A stretch of DNA of 64,000 nucleotides from Methanobacteriaceae archaeon (lineage in GTDB: Archaea > Methanobacteriota > Methanobacteria > Methanobacteriales > Methanobacteriaceae). The notes beneath the pieces were generated by a model. It was not told where the DNA came from, made no database searches, and saw only the letters and a list, made by a program, of their open reading frames with translations. Positions 28,016 to 38,228 of the stretch are shown here, piece by piece; position 1 is the stretch's first letter, and every line of letters starts with the position of its first letter. Made by a program: the position numbers and the translations under genes. The stretch is from the NCBI GenBank assembly GCA_030016715.1, contig JASEJD010000003.1, forward strand, positions 1-64,000, read 5' to 3'.

Positions 28016-29967
28016 TAGTCTGAAACTCCTTTCAATGTGATAATTTTATCTCTAAGCTTTGCTGCTGTTTCAAAATCCAGCTTTGCAGCTGCTTTATTCA
28101 TATCCTTTTCCAAATCTTTAATTAATATATCTAATTCATCTTTAGGAATTTTTACAACATCTTTTAGATCTAATTCTTGTTTTTTTTCCTTTTCTTTAAT
28201 GGATCGAACCACGTTCTGGGGAATAATTCCATGTCTCTTATTATATTCTATCTGAATCTTTCTTCTCTTGTTAGTAATATCTACAGCGGTTTTTACGGAT
28301 TCAGTGATATTATCTGCATATATTAAGACTTGTCCATCAACATTTCTTGCAGCTCTACCAATGGTTTGAATCAGTGAAGTTTTAGATCTAAGAAATCCTT
28401 CCTTGTCAGCATCAAGTATTCCCACCAAAGATACTTCAGGTAAATCTAAACCTTCCCTTAGTAGGTTCACACCCACCAAGCAGTCAAATTCCCCTCTTCT
28501 AAGATCATCTATTATTTCAATTCTCTCTAAGGTATCAATTTCAGAGTGAAGATATCTAACCTTTACCCCTACTTTGGCATAATATTCCGTCAGATCTTCA
28601 GCCATTCTCTTTGTTAGTGTGGTTATAAGGGTTCTCTGATTATTTTCAACCCGATTTTTTACTTCATGTAAAAGATCATCCACTTGATTAGTAACAGGGC
28701 GCACAATGACCTCTGGATCAACAAGTCCAGTGGGTCGGATAATCTGTTCCACTAAATTTCTACTTTTTGAAATTTCATAATCAGCAGGGGTGGCGGAAAC
28801 ATAAATAATCTGATTAGTCAACTGTTCAAATTCTTCAAATTTTAGGGGACGATTTTCTCCAGCAGATGGAAGCCTAAAACCATAATTAATCAACGTATCT
28901 TTACGAGCTTTGTCTCCAGCATACATACCCCTGATCTGGGGAACTGTAACGTGAGACTCGTCAATAATAGTCAAATAATCATCTGGAAAATATTCAAGCA
29001 AGGTATAAGGGGTGCTTCCCCATTTACGTCCACTCATATAAAGTGAATAATTCTCAATACCTTGACAGTATCCCATCTCCTTCAACATTTCTATATCAAA
29101 CCTGGTTCTTTGCTCCAATCTCTGAGCTTCAACCAATTTATTCTGAGACTTTAAAACAATTAGACGATCTTCTAATTCTTCTTCAATTAATTTAATAGCA
29201 TTTCTCATTTTTTCTTGTGATGTAACAAAATGTTTCGCTGGAAAAATAGTGATTCTTTCCAGATTTTTAGTTGATCTATTTTTTATAGGATCTATAAGTG
29301 ATATTGAATCAATCTGGTCACCGAAAAGTTCCAATCTAATAGGTTTGCTGCCATGGATGGGATTAATGTCAATTACATCGCCGCGTACTCTGAACTTTCC
29401 CCGACTAAAATCTATGTCGTTTCTATCATACTGCATCTTAACTAATTGTTCCAGGATTTCGTCCCGATCAATACTGCTTCCCACATCCAAGGTGAGCAGA
29501 AATTCCCCATAATCTTCTGGTGCACCTAAACCATATATACATGACACACTGGATACTACAATAACATCATCCCTTGATAGAAGCGATTGTGTGGTTGAAT
29601 GGCGCATCTGATCAATTTCATCATTGATGGAGGCTTCCTTGTCAATGTAAGTATCAGTTTGGGGTACATATGCTTCTGGCTGATAATAATCATAATAACT
29701 TACAAAATATTCAACCGCATTATCCGGGAAGAATTCTTTAAATTCCTCATATAACTGTGCTGCTAATGTTTTATTATGAGAAATAACAAGAGTAGGCTTC
29801 TGTATTTCTTGTATAACATTAGCCATGGTGAAGGTTTTTCCCGAACCTGTTACTCCTAAAAGGGTTTGATCACGATATCCTTTATTCAATCCTTCTACTA
29901 ATGATTTTATTGCTTTAGGTTGGTCCCCTAATGGTTTATAATTTGATCTGAGCTTGAATTCTCCCAT
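28015..29967 (-). CDS. uvrB: Excinuclease ABC subunit B
   Basis: UvrB is the helicase-like subunit that verifies DNA damage and recruits UvrC. The protein has the Q-motif-like GDQPKAI start, Walker A GVTGSGKT (near residue 35), the DNA-clamping beta-hairpin [16 protein letters not shown]-box-like DESHV, the SATPADYE motif, the QTIGRAARN motif VI, and a C-terminal UVR domain ([16 protein letters not shown]). I chose the ATG at 29967 (650 residues) over 29979 because GAGGAT lies just before it. It is the first gene of the uvrB-uvrA operon and divergent from uvrC, with 286-298 bases between. Confidence 0.97.
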   Translation of the reverse strand: MGEFKLRSNYKPLGDQPKAIKSLVEGLNKGYRDQTLLGVTGSGKTFTMANVIQEIQKPTLVISHNKTLAAQLYEEFKEFFPDNAVEYFVSYYDYYQPEAYVPQTDTYIDKEASINDEIDQMRHSTTQSLLSRDDVIVVSSVSCIYGLGAPEDYGEFLLTLDVGSSIDRDEILEQLVKMQYDRNDIDFSRGKFRVRGDVIDINPIHGSKPIRLELFGDQIDSISLIDPIKNRSTKNLERITIFPAKHFVTSQEKMRNAIKLIEEELEDRLIVLKSQNKLVEAQRLEQRTRFDIEMLKEMGYCQGIENYSLYMSGRKWGSTPYTLLEYFPDDYLTIIDESHVTVPQIRGMYAGDKARKDTLINYGFRLPSAGENRPLKFEEFEQLTNQIIYVSATPADYEISKSRNLVEQIIRPTGLVDPEVIVRPVTNQVDDLLHEVKNRVENNQRTLITTLTKRMAEDLTEYYAKVGVKVRYLHSEIDTLERIEIIDDLRRGEFDCLVGVNLLREGLDLPEVSLVGILDADKEGFLRSKTSLIQTIGRAARNVDGQVLIYADNITESVKTAVDITNKRRKIQIEYNKRHGIIPQNVVRSIKEKEKKQELDLKDVVKIPKDELDILIKDLEKDMNKAAAKLDFETAAKLRDKIITLKGVSD

Positions 29968-30265
29968 AATAATCCTCATATAAAAACGAGTAATATTTGC
30001 ATTAATTTAAAAAAATTTATCATAAAAAGATAATCATTATAATGTTTCAGTCAATAATATAAAAATAATAAATATAATATTTCCAATCTAGTATATAAAT
30101 TTTTCAATTTTCAGTTAATAAGATTCAAGTATAATGATTTCATGGAAATGAGTTGGCATAATATTTAGCAATAATTATAATAATATTGGATGTTTATTTT
30201 ATAAAAAAATTTTCTTAACTTATAAATTATATAACCAAAAAAATTAGATAATTTTGTAGATTAAA

Positions 30266-32020
30266 ATGTCTTTTCAAACTAGGGATCCTGACAGTTTACC
30301 GGATAAAACCGGTGTTTACATTATGAAAAATAAACATGATGAAGTGATTTATGTTGGTAAGGCCCTATCTCTAAAGAAGAGGGTTAAATCATATTTTAAA
30401 GATACTTATGATACACCAAAAACACGTACTTTGATGAAACATTTTCATAGTTTAGAATATATTTTAACTGACACTGAGAAAGAAGCACTAATCTTAGAAT
30501 CAAATTTAATAAAAAAGCATCATCCCCGCTATAATGTTAGACTTAAGGATGATAAAAGATATCCATACATAAAAATTACCAATGAAGTATATCCCCGTAT
30601 ATTAATCAGTAGAAACGTGGTTGATGATGGATCACATTATTATGGCCCATTTACTGATGCTACAGCTGTTCGAAAAACTATTAAATTCATTAAATCTCTA
30701 TTTAAAATTAGAGATTGTAAAAAAATGGATGGACCTTGTCTAAATTATCAGATTAAAATATGTGATGCTCCTTGCGACGGTAAAATAAGCAAGGACTACT
30801 ACAATGAGATTATAGACCAGATTAACCTGTTTTTCCAGGGCAAATATCAAGAAATAATCAGATATCTTGAAGAAATGATGAATGAGGCAAGTAAAAACCA
30901 TGAATTTGAGAAGGCATCAGTATTTAGGGATCAGATAGATTATATTAAGGAGGTTATGGAAAAACAAAAAGTATCATTTACTCGCAGCCTAGATCAAGAT
31001 GTTATAGCCGGATCATACGATAAAAAAGATGCATATATTGTAGTGTTTTCTATAAGGGAGGGTAAAATAACTGGTAAAGATGATTTTATTATGAATGGTA
31101 TTGAGAACACCTCATATGAAAAGGTTTTATCTGCCTTTATAAAACAGTTTTACTCTAATCCGCGCTATATTCCACGAGAAATTCTTTTACAAAACGAGAT
31201 CAATGATCAAAAATTGATATCTGAATGGCTATCTGAAAAAAAAGGAGATCAAGTCGATTTAAAGGTGCCAGTGGATGGTATGGAGCACCGATTAATGAAA
31301 ATGGTTATTAAAAATGCTGAGGTAATAAAAATTCAGGAAAAAGAGTTTAAAAACACCCTTCTTGATCTAAAAAAGTATTTGAAATTACCAAAGTTACCTC
31401 GAAATATAGAAGCATTTGACATATCTAATATTGCAGGAAAAGAATCAACAGCTTCAATGGTTGTATTTAGAGATGGTAAACCTCATAAGTCTGGGTACCG
31501 AAAATATAAATTACATTCAAAAGGACCTGATGATTATGCTATGATGAGGGAAGTTTTAAATCGTAGATATGAGAAATTAAAGACTGAAAATTCTGAATAT
31601 CCAGATTTGGTAATCGTTGATGGTGGTAAGGGTCAATTAAATGTAGCTATATCTGTATTTAATTCTTTAAATATCAAAATTCCAGTTATGGGTTTGGCTA
31701 AGGAATTTGAGCAAATATTTGTCCCTGGAAGCTCAGATCCAATTATATTACCTCCAAATTCATCGGCATTATTACTTTTACAGAGAATAAGAGATGAAGC
31801 TCATCGTTTTGCTCTTACTTATCATCGAAAGTTACGTTCCAAAAAGATTTCTGAATCTGAACTTGATAAAATAAAAGGCATAGGTCAAAAACGGAAAATG
31901 AAACTTCTCAAACACTTCGGTAGTTTAAAAAATATTAAAAATGCAAGTCCAGAACAGTTAAAGGAAGTTGAAGGTATTAATCAACATGTGGCCCGCGAAA
32001 TTTATGATTATTTTCACTGA
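30266..32020 (+). CDS. uvrC: Excinuclease ABC subunit C
   Basis: UvrC makes both incisions around a UvrB-marked lesion. The 584-residue protein has the GIY-YIG nuclease domain (GVYIMKNKHDEVIYVGKA, residues 16-33), a cysteine group (CKKMDGPCLNYQIKICDAPC, near 151-170), a UVR domain (ASKNHEFEKASVFRDQI), the RNase H-like 5' nuclease domain starting EAFDISNIAGKES, and C-terminal helix-hairpin-helix motifs (KIKGIGQKRKMKLL). No ribosome binding site is visible and a TATA-like stretch (TATAAATTATATA, about 30220-30232) ends some 33 bases before the ATG, so the leader is probably very short. It points away from uvrB. Confidence 0.96.
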   Translation: MSFQTRDPDSLPDKTGVYIMKNKHDEVIYVGKALSLKKRVKSYFKDTYDTPKTRTLMKHFHSLEYILTDTEKEALILESNLIKKHHPRYNVRLKDDKRYPYIKITNEVYPRILISRNVVDDGSHYYGPFTDATAVRKTIKFIKSLFKIRDCKKMDGPCLNYQIKICDAPCDGKISKDYYNEIIDQINLFFQGKYQEIIRYLEEMMNEASKNHEFEKASVFRDQIDYIKEVMEKQKVSFTRSLDQDVIAGSYDKKDAYIVVFSIREGKITGKDDFIMNGIENTSYEKVLSAFIKQFYSNPRYIPREILLQNEINDQKLISEWLSEKKGDQVDLKVPVDGMEHRLMKMVIKNAEVIKIQEKEFKNTLLDLKKYLKLPKLPRNIEAFDISNIAGKESTASMVVFRDGKPHKSGYRKYKLHSKGPDDYAMMREVLNRRYEKLKTENSEYPDLVIVDGGKGQLNVAISVFNSLNIKIPVMGLAKEFEQIFVPGSSDPIILPPNSSALLLLQRIRDEAHRFALTYHRKLRSKKISESELDKIKGIGQKRKMKLLKHFGSLKNIKNASPEQLKEVEGINQHVAREIYDYFH

Positions 32021-32242
32021 TAATCTAATAGAAACAATAGAATACTTATAATATCCTAAAAAAATAATTTATAAATTTTCATGATACATAATAAATACTT
32101 TAATAGGTTAAAAACCAAAATTCTAAATGCTTTGCTAAATAAAATTAACTTAATGATAATTAATCCAGAACTGAATAGAAAAACCTTAATAAGATATAGT
32201 GATATAAATTAATCTAATGTTGTAATATTTATAGGGGATATC

Positions 32243-33505
32243 ATGGCTAATACAAGGTTACTGGTTGTGGAAGATGAAAGTATTGTAGCAATGGATATAA
32301 AGCACAGAGCTGAAGGTTTAGGATATGATGTCCTTGGAATAGCTGCTTCTGGTGAAGAAGCAATCAATAAAACCGAGGAAAAACTACCAGATTTAGTATT
32401 AATGGATATTGTTTTGAAGGGTAAGATGGATGGTATTCAAGCTGCACAAGAAATTCGTGAACGTTTTGACATTCCTGTGGTATACTTAACTGCTTATTCA
32501 GATGAAAAAACCTTGAGTAGGGCCAAACTCACTGGACCATTTGGATATATAATTAAACCATTTGAGGACAGGGAACTGCACAGTGCCATTGAAGTAGCTC
32601 TTTACAAACATAAAATGGATAGTAAACTGAGAGAAAGTGAAGAAAAATATAGAATGCTTTTTCAATCATCTCCCAATCCCATACTGTTATTAGATAGTGA
32701 GGGAAAAATTGTTTATAACAATGAGAAAGCCGAAGAAATGCCTATGATGGCACCAAACAAAGTAGGAACAGATTTTAATGAGCTTATGTCCAAAGTAATA
32801 CACAAAGATGATTTAAACTTATACAATGAAAATTTTTCCAAAGTTTTAAAAGGGGAAAAAATAGAACCTTTCGAAATAAGAATATTAAAAGATACAAAAA
32901 AGCTATACTATGAAATTTATCTTACATTAATGAATATTAATAATGATTCTAATGTACAATTTATTGCCCATGATATCACTGGAATTAGGGAAGCAGAAAA
33001 ACAGAGGGTGGAACTGGCAAAAGAAAAGGCTCGATCAGAATTATACAGTTTCGTGGTAAGTGCAATACCAGTATTCGCAACAAATATCCCACCTAAGCTT
33101 AGAAATACCATCATTAAAAATTTTGCTGATAGATTTGAATCTAACATGAAACCTAATTTTGAAAGTTTTATGGAAAAAAAAGGTATAACTTTAAAAAGGG
33201 ATATAAAAAAGGAAGAGTCATCAAAAATATTTTCTAGCTATTTAGAATGGTTATCTAATTTCTTATTGAACCTGGGTATAAAATCAGATGTAAAATCTTC
33301 TAAATCAAAATATACTCTTGAATTTTTAACATTTCCTTGGATGGATGATGCTGCCCAAAATCCAATATTCTCCCTTATATTTAGAGCAATGCTAATAAGA
33401 AGCTTTACTTGGACCAATCTCAAAGGAAGTGTTTCTCAAAAATCTAGTTTAGTAGACGGCTCTAATTCCATTAAATTTGAATTCTACCTTTCATCATTAA
33501 GATAA
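32243..33505 (+). CDS. Receiver-PAS protein with methanogen output domain 1 (MetOD1)
   Basis: The 420-residue protein has a receiver domain (1-122; D55 in LVLMDIVLKGK, switch threonine in VYLTAYSD, lysine in IIKPFED), a PAS domain (about 133-250, starting KYRMLFQSSPNPILLLD), and a C-terminal output domain (about 262-420) of the same type as at 19343-20206. Its FPWMDDAAQNPIF block replaces the cysteines of the other copy. The receiver halves of the two proteins are close paralogues. GGGGAT lies three bases before the ATG. A KaiC-like ATPase follows 65-75 bases later in the same direction and may be co-transcribed. The output mechanism is not known. Confidence 0.87.
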   Translation: MANTRLLVVEDESIVAMDIKHRAEGLGYDVLGIAASGEEAINKTEEKLPDLVLMDIVLKGKMDGIQAAQEIRERFDIPVVYLTAYSDEKTLSRAKLTGPFGYIIKPFEDRELHSAIEVALYKHKMDSKLRESEEKYRMLFQSSPNPILLLDSEGKIVYNNEKAEEMPMMAPNKVGTDFNELMSKVIHKDDLNLYNENFSKVLKGEKIEPFEIRILKDTKKLYYEIYLTLMNINNDSNVQFIAHDITGIREAEKQRVELAKEKARSELYSFVVSAIPVFATNIPPKLRNTIIKNFADRFESNMKPNFESFMEKKGITLKRDIKKEESSKIFSSYLEWLSNFLLNLGIKSDVKSSKSKYTLEFLTFPWMDDAAQNPIFSLIFRAMLIRSFTWTNLKGSVSQKSSLVDGSNSIKFEFYLSSLR

Positions 33506-33579
33506 ATTATTATAAAATCTAATTAGATACTAATTAACAAATATTATAACTTTAACTTTGAATTGAAGGAGTGGATAGT

Positions 33580-34287
33580 GTGGAAAGAGTAAAAATAGGA
33601 ATAGATGGTTTGGATGAGATTACTGAAGGTTTTCCAGCTGGTAGAACCATTCTAATAACAGGTGATGCAGGTTCTGGAAAAACAATATTTGCACTCCAAT
33701 TTGCCAAAAGTGCATGTGAACAGGGTCTAAAAACTGTTTACATAACAACTGAGGAAGATAATCAGGATTTAAAACGTCAAAGTGATTCATTTAACTGGAA
33801 TGTAGATAAATTCAAGGAAAAAGGTTTATTGAATTTTATTGAGCTGGCTGGTCTTAGGGCACGGGTTACTGAGGCAGAGATGAGTATAGGAGTTGAAGCC
33901 ATGAAGGGTAACTTTGCCAAACTTCTCCAAGATCTGCCAGAAGATACAAATGTGGTTATTATTGATAGTTTAGGAAGTCACACCGCCAAATTAACACCTT
34001 ATGAATTCCGGGATCGATTTGATCTTTTAATTTACGAATTGAAACAGAGAGGAATCACTGCACTTGTAATATTGGATAGCGCCACTTCCCGAGAATTTAA
34101 TGAACTGGCTCTCTTTTCAGTATACGGTGCAATAAGGTTGATGAAGAGGGAAAATCCTTACACTGGTCGCAGAGAAAGAGTCATGGATGTTGTGAAGATG
34201 AGAAGCACCCGCACCCCTATCGAATTTTTAACCTATGAAATAGGTCCAGAGGGTATAGAAGTCATCTCTGATATTGAAGGTAGCTAA
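33580..34287 (+). CDS. KaiC-like RecA-superfamily ATPase, single domain
   Basis: The protein of about 235 residues is a single KaiC/RadA-type ATPase domain. It starts with the KaiC-like [19 protein letters not shown], has Walker A GDAGSGKT (near residue 28), a pair of acidic residues in TTEEDNQD and Walker [10 protein letters not shown]. Single-domain KaiC homologues are common in archaea and are linked to signalling and motility rather than to clocks. The GTG at 33580 is chosen because GGAG lies eight bases before it; the upstream GTG at 33571 overlaps that site. Proximity to the receiver-PAS-MetOD1 gene suggests a common signalling unit. Confidence 0.88.
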   Translation: MERVKIGIDGLDEITEGFPAGRTILITGDAGSGKTIFALQFAKSACEQGLKTVYITTEEDNQDLKRQSDSFNWNVDKFKEKGLLNFIELAGLRARVTEAEMSIGVEAMKGNFAKLLQDLPEDTNVVIIDSLGSHTAKLTPYEFRDRFDLLIYELKQRGITALVILDSATSREFNELALFSVYGAIRLMKRENPYTGRRERVMDVVKMRSTRTPIEFLTYEIGPEGIEVISDIEGS

Positions 34288-34423
34288 TAAATTCACTTAT
34301 ACAACATCTTTAATTTTTTTATTATTTCTTAAATTAGGTAATTTTTTTGTTACTATATTATTTCTGTAGCATTTTTTTTAATTGCAAAGTTCAAATTACA
34401 ATGTTCTGTGGATAATAGAAACA

Positions 34424-34435
34424 TTTTTATATAAG
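34424..34435 (+). promoter_or_regulatory. Predicted TATA box of the fluoride-riboswitch transcript
   Basis: TTTTTATATAAG follows the purine-rich GAAACA. Initiation about 25 bases downstream would fall near 34455, just before the riboswitch at 34471. The region 34288-34420 contains T-rich stretches (34315-34321, 34346-34352, 34372-34379) that could end the KaiC-like transcript. Confidence 0.55.
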
Positions 34436-34470
34436 CATCCATTATATTTAATTTTCAAAAACCAATTGAT

Positions 34471-34525
34471 GAAGGTGATGGAGTTCCACCTTTAACTGCT
34501 TTTTTTAAAGCTAATGACTCCTACT
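34471..34525 (+). ncRNA. Fluoride (crcB-type) riboswitch
   Basis: The DNA shows the conserved core of the fluoride aptamer in order: GGTGATGGAGTTCCACC (stem 1 with the GATGG and GTTC loops), then TTTAACTGC, a T-rich loop, AAAGC, and the hallmark 3' segment TAATGACTCCTAC. GGTG pairs with CACC, and GC(T) pairs with AGC across the loop. Fluoride riboswitches are known in bacteria and archaea and control fluoride exporters and some cation/proton antiporters. Here the next gene is such an antiporter, 184 bases downstream. Confidence 0.92.
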
Positions 34526-34708
34526 ATAAAAAATAAGGTAGAGAGGAGGCTGAATAATTATTAAAGAATTTAATATATTTATTATTATCTATAATAGTTT
34601 TAAAAACTTGTTTGATATTTTTATTGCTCAAGGAAAACTTTTCAAGGGATATTACAATTTATTACTTGATCCCCGATTACTTTATCTAGATGCTTTCAAG
34701 GTGATTTC
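34526..34708 (+). other. Long spacer between fluoride riboswitch and antiporter start
   Basis: The 183 bases are AT-rich. A strong ribosome-binding-like GAGGAGG (34543-34549) stands alone with no ATG, GTG or TTG at a usable distance; the frame that follows starts with ATA ATT ATT and stays open to 34726. It could be part of the switch's expression platform or the scar of a lost small gene. The true ribosome binding site of the antiporter is AAGGTGAT, three bases before the ATG at 34709. Confidence 0.4.
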
Positions 34709-35902
34709 ATGGAATCTATAGCATTAAGTCTGGCTATTATAATTTTACTAGGTTTATTATTTAACAAAATTTTCACTAGAATCAAATTACCTGGATTATT
34801 AGGAATGCTCATATTAGGCATATTAATCGGTCCTTATGGTTTAGATTGGATTGATGCTGCTTTTCTAAATTTATCTGATGATCTAAGAATCATTGCTTTA
34901 ATAATCATATTATTAAGAGCAGGATTTGGAATTAGTATGGAAAGTCTGCGTAAAGTTGGTTTTTCAGCTGTAAAATTAAGCTTCATACCAGATATAGTGG
35001 AAGGTTTAACTGTGATGTTCGTGGCCAGTTACCTGTTAAATCTACCATTGGTTGAAGCAGGTATGTTGGGATTTATTATTGCTGCAGTATCTCCAGCAGT
35101 TATAGTTCCTCAGATGCTTTCATTTATTGATAGAAAGATGGGGACTCGTAAGGGAATTCCAACCCTAATACTTACTGGAGCTTCTGTTGATGATGTGGTG
35201 GCTATTACAATTTTTTCGGTATTTCTAGGTATATATGGGGGTCAGCAGATCAACTTTGCATGGGAATTTCTAAGCATACCATTATCAATCATAACTGGAG
35301 TGCTTCTAGGATTGGTACTGGCAGTGATCTTATTATATCTATTTAGAAGGTTTAATATTAGAAACACGGAAAAAACGCTGATAATCTTAGGCTCCGCAAT
35401 TCTACTAAAAAATATTGGGGATTACTTTAACCAGTATGTTCCAGTAGCAGCACTTCTGGGTTTAATGGTGATAGGATTTGTTCTAATAGAGAAAATGCCT
35501 GAGGTAGGACTACCTCTAGCAGAAAAATTCAATAAAATCTGGATATTCGCAGAAATCCTACTTTTTGTCCTGGTAGGTGCTCAGGTAGATATATATCTGG
35601 CCATATCTGCAGGGCTAATTGGTCTAGTAATTATTATCATAGGACTATTAGCCCGTAGCATAGGGGTTTATGGATCTCTTGTTGGAACCAATCTGGATTT
35701 CAAGGAAAAAATATTCTGTATACTGGCATACACTCCTAAAGCTACTGTACAAGCAGCTATTGGTGCTATACCCTTAGCAGCTGGAGTAGCTTCTGGTCAG
35801 TTGATATTGGCCATATCAGTAATTGCCATACTATTTACAGCCCCTCTGGGAGCAATAAGTGTCCAATATTACGGGGAAAAAATCCTAAAACCAGAGAATT
35901 AA
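34709..35902 (+). CDS. Cation:proton antiporter, fluoride-riboswitch associated
   Basis: The 397-residue protein has about twelve membrane spans and the fold signatures of the monovalent cation:proton antiporter family: RIKLPGLLGMLILGILIGPYG near the start (residues 24-44), the SPAVIVPQM segment and the ion-site pair in GASVDDVVAITIF (near residue 153). It exchanges protons for Na+ or K+, or conceivably handles fluoride indirectly. A fluoride riboswitch lies in its leader, and antiporters of this kind are among the gene classes reported under that switch. It lacks the cytoplasmic TrkA/RCK domain of KefB-type proteins. Its ribosome binding site is AAGGTGAT. Confidence 0.88.
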   Translation: MESIALSLAIIILLGLLFNKIFTRIKLPGLLGMLILGILIGPYGLDWIDAAFLNLSDDLRIIALIIILLRAGFGISMESLRKVGFSAVKLSFIPDIVEGLTVMFVASYLLNLPLVEAGMLGFIIAAVSPAVIVPQMLSFIDRKMGTRKGIPTLILTGASVDDVVAITIFSVFLGIYGGQQINFAWEFLSIPLSIITGVLLGLVLAVILLYLFRRFNIRNTEKTLIILGSAILLKNIGDYFNQYVPVAALLGLMVIGFVLIEKMPEVGLPLAEKFNKIWIFAEILLFVLVGAQVDIYLAISAGLIGLVIIIIGLLARSIGVYGSLVGTNLDFKEKIFCILAYTPKATVQAAIGAIPLAAGVASGQLILAISVIAILFTAPLGAISVQYYGEKILKPEN

Positions 35903-35993
35903 CAAAAACAATAAAAAAGGAAATTTTTTTTCACTTGAAGAAAATTATAGAACATGATTGGTTATTCTGGAAAAATATAAAATTAAGATACAT

Positions 35994-37022
35994 TTATAAA
36001 TTTTCCAGAGCATTAACCAGTAATTTTATAGTATTTTCCATATCATCTAGACTTACCACACTAACCGGAGTGTGGATGTATCTAGTGGCAACTGAAAGAA
36101 CACCGGCAGGTATACCTTCCCGGGTTAAGTGAATAGCTGTAGCATCAGTTGTTCCACCATCACTAACCTCAATCTGGTAGGGTATTTCATTCTTATCAGC
36201 AGCTTTGATTAACATTTTCTTAACCTCGGGATGGGTTATTATACCCCGGCCACTGGCATCAGTAAGTATAATGGCGGGTCCTTCACCAATTTTTGCAGGA
36301 GCTTCATCTTCTTTAATACCTGGATGATCACCAGCAATTGTCACATCCAGTGCCAATGCCATATCAGGGTTTATTTTATAAGCCGATGTTCTGGCACCTT
36401 TAAGTCCCACTTCTTCTTGCACTGTACCAACAGCATATATGTTAGCACTACTTTTAACTCTTTTTAAGACTTCTATAAGAACTAAACATCCCACCCGGTT
36501 ATCTAATGCCTTTCCAGTTATCAGATTGTTAGGTAATTCACTAAAATTATGTTTAAAGATAATAGGATCACCAATGGACACTAATTTCTCTGCGTCCTCC
36601 TTATCCTTTGCCCCAATATCTATAAACATGTCCTCAGATCCAATGATCTTCTTTCTATCAGATTCCTTCATTTTATGGGGTGGTTTGGATCCAATAACTC
36701 CTATAATAATTCCTTTGTCAGTGTAAATTTCAACTGTCTGGTTAAGAAGCATCTGGTCATTGATTCCCCCGATTTTTGAGAATCTTATAAAACCTTTTTC
36801 ATCTATAAACCTAACCATAAGTCCAATTTCATCCATGTGGGCTGCAAGCATGATCTTCTTACCATCCGGGTCTCCCTTTTTAAGAGCGATGATATTACCC
36901 ATCTGGTCGACTTCCACATCATCAGCATATTTTTCCAGCTCATTCCTCATCAAATTCCTTATATTATCTTCAAAACCAGAAATTCCAGGTGCATCAGCAA
37001 GTTTTCTTAAAAGTTCATTCAT
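35994..37022 (-). CDS. M42-family aminopeptidase (deblocking/endoglucanase-like)
   Basis: The 342-residue cytoplasmic metallopeptidase has the M42 metal-site motifs in order: [11 protein letters not shown] (near residue 60), ALDNRVGC (near 171), QEEVGLKGA (near 205), [10 protein letters not shown], and [12 protein letters not shown] (near 315). M42 enzymes bind two metal ions and remove N-terminal residues from peptides as large tetrahedral assemblies. The glutamates of QEE are the catalytic base region. It stands alone, facing the antiporter gene; a small membrane protein follows upstream on the same strand. Its precise residue preference cannot be told. Confidence 0.92.
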   Translation of the reverse strand: MNELLRKLADAPGISGFEDNIRNLMRNELEKYADDVEVDQMGNIIALKKGDPDGKKIMLAAHMDEIGLMVRFIDEKGFIRFSKIGGINDQMLLNQTVEIYTDKGIIIGVIGSKPPHKMKESDRKKIIGSEDMFIDIGAKDKEDAEKLVSIGDPIIFKHNFSELPNNLITGKALDNRVGCLVLIEVLKRVKSSANIYAVGTVQEEVGLKGARTSAYKINPDMALALDVTIAGDHPGIKEDEAPAKIGEGPAIILTDASGRGIITHPEVKKMLIKAADKNEIPYQIEVSDGGTTDATAIHLTREGIPAGVLSVATRYIHTPVSVVSLDDMENTIKLLVNALENL

Positions 37023-37128
37023 ATTATCATTATTCCTTTAATATGATTATTCTAATTTTTTAGAAAATTCAATTATTTCATTTTTAAATAAAGATTATTT
37101 GTTAATTTCTATTATCTAAAAAGCTTTT

Positions 37129-37350
37129 CTAAAGTGATTTGATTAGTATTAGTATTCCTATAATCACCAACACGATCTGGGGCCATGATTCAAAATATTT
37201 TAATGGTATTAAACCCATGTTAACTGCATACCAAATTATTCCAACTATTACGAAGCAGATCCCTATGAATATTCCAATGGTATTTCTTTTCCTATTCTTC
37301 TTATTCTCTTTTGCTTCTTCTTTCTTATTAATCTCAACAGTTTCTTTCAT
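37129..37350 (-). CDS. Small LiaF/LiaI-type membrane protein
   Basis: The 73-residue protein has a very basic and acidic N-terminal stretch (KKEEAKENKKNRKRN) followed by two membrane spans (about 26-45 and 52-72) with the NMGLIPLKYFESWPQIVLVIIG loop shared by LiaF/DUF5668-type transmembrane domains. I prefer the ATG at 37350, because GGTGA lies six bases upstream; the ATG at 37362 has no ribosome binding site. Proteins of this type are linked to envelope stress in bacteria, but function in methanogens is unknown. It is divergent from the phosphopantoate ligase gene. Confidence 0.72.
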   Translation of the reverse strand: MKETVEINKKEEAKENKKNRKRNTIGIFIGICFVIVGIIWYAVNMGLIPLKYFESWPQIVLVIIGILILIKSL

Positions 37351-37491
37351 CTTGTTCACCATGATTTAAAAAAGTCATAAGTTATATAATTTTCTTAAGT
37401 TCATCAAACCTTCTTTTATTCTATAGACTATTCTAAACAATATATAGATATGGAGAATAATAATTATATAACTAATGTCTAATATTATGTT

Positions 37492-38226
37492 ATGATTTCA
37501 GAGGAACATCCCCGATACCAATCCCTCTTGTTAAGGGAGAAAATAGTAAAAGCATATAAGGAAGGAGTATTAGCTGATTCAGGCATGATAGCTCATGGTA
37601 GGGGAGAAGCATTCGACTACCTTTTAGGAGAAAAAACATCTAGGATTGCTGCAAAAACAATAAAAACAGCTGCAGCAGCTCTTATACTAGCTGAAAAACC
37701 GGTTGTATCAGTAAATGGTAATACTGCTGCACTGGTACCAGAAGAAATTGTTGAATTAGCAGATACTTTAAACTCTGTTTTGGAGGTTAATCTTTTTTAT
37801 AGAACCCCCAGCAGAGTAAAAGCAATAGAATCGGTACTTAAAAAGGCTGGTGCCTCTAAAGTATTAGGTGTTGATGAAAAAAAATTAAAGTACCTAGATG
37901 GATTGAAAAGTCCCCGGGCCACTGCCAGTCCAGATGGAATATTTTCTGCTGACGTGGTATTGGTTCCATTGGAGGATGGAGACCGAACTGAAGTTCTCCT
38001 TAATAGTGGTAAAATGGTTATAACCATAGACCTTAATCCATTATCTCGAACTGCACAGAAGGCTTCAATAACAATTGTAGATAATATTGTAAGAGCAGTT
38101 CCACTACTTATAAAAGAAATTAAAATTCTTAAAGACAAAAATGTCTCTGAACTTGAAAAGATTGTTAATGATTTTAATAATAAACAAAATCTAAGAGAAT
38201 CCCTAAAATTAATGTCATTGGTGTGA
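37492..38226 (+). CDS. 4-phosphopantoate-beta-alanine ligase (archaeal phosphopantothenate synthetase)
   Basis: The 244-residue protein matches the archaeal COG1701/DUF137 family, which makes 4-phosphopantothenate from 4-phosphopantoate and beta-alanine with ATP, replacing bacterial PanC in coenzyme A synthesis. Typical segments are HPRYQSLLLREKIV at the start, ADSGMIAHGRGEAFDYLLGE (residues 28-47), SVNGNTAALVP and TIDLNPLSRTA near the ATP site. It overlaps the start region of the UPF0200 kinase-like gene, so the two are co-expressed. No ribosome binding site precedes the ATG, and a TATA-like AATTATATAA ends about 22 bases upstream, so the transcript is probably leaderless. Confidence 0.92.
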   Translation: MISEEHPRYQSLLLREKIVKAYKEGVLADSGMIAHGRGEAFDYLLGEKTSRIAAKTIKTAAAALILAEKPVVSVNGNTAALVPEEIVELADTLNSVLEVNLFYRTPSRVKAIESVLKKAGASKVLGVDEKKLKYLDGLKSPRATASPDGIFSADVVLVPLEDGDRTEVLLNSGKMVITIDLNPLSRTAQKASITIVDNIVRAVPLLIKEIKILKDKNVSELEKIVNDFNNKQNLRESLKLMSLV

Positions 38227-38228
38227 AT

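Noticed and set aside
34557-34726. A small ORF after the fluoride riboswitch, with GAGGAGG ahead of ATT ATT AAA
   Set aside because: It has no ATG, GTG or TTG start, an I/F/N/K-rich composition expected from AT-rich DNA, and overlaps the antiporter start.
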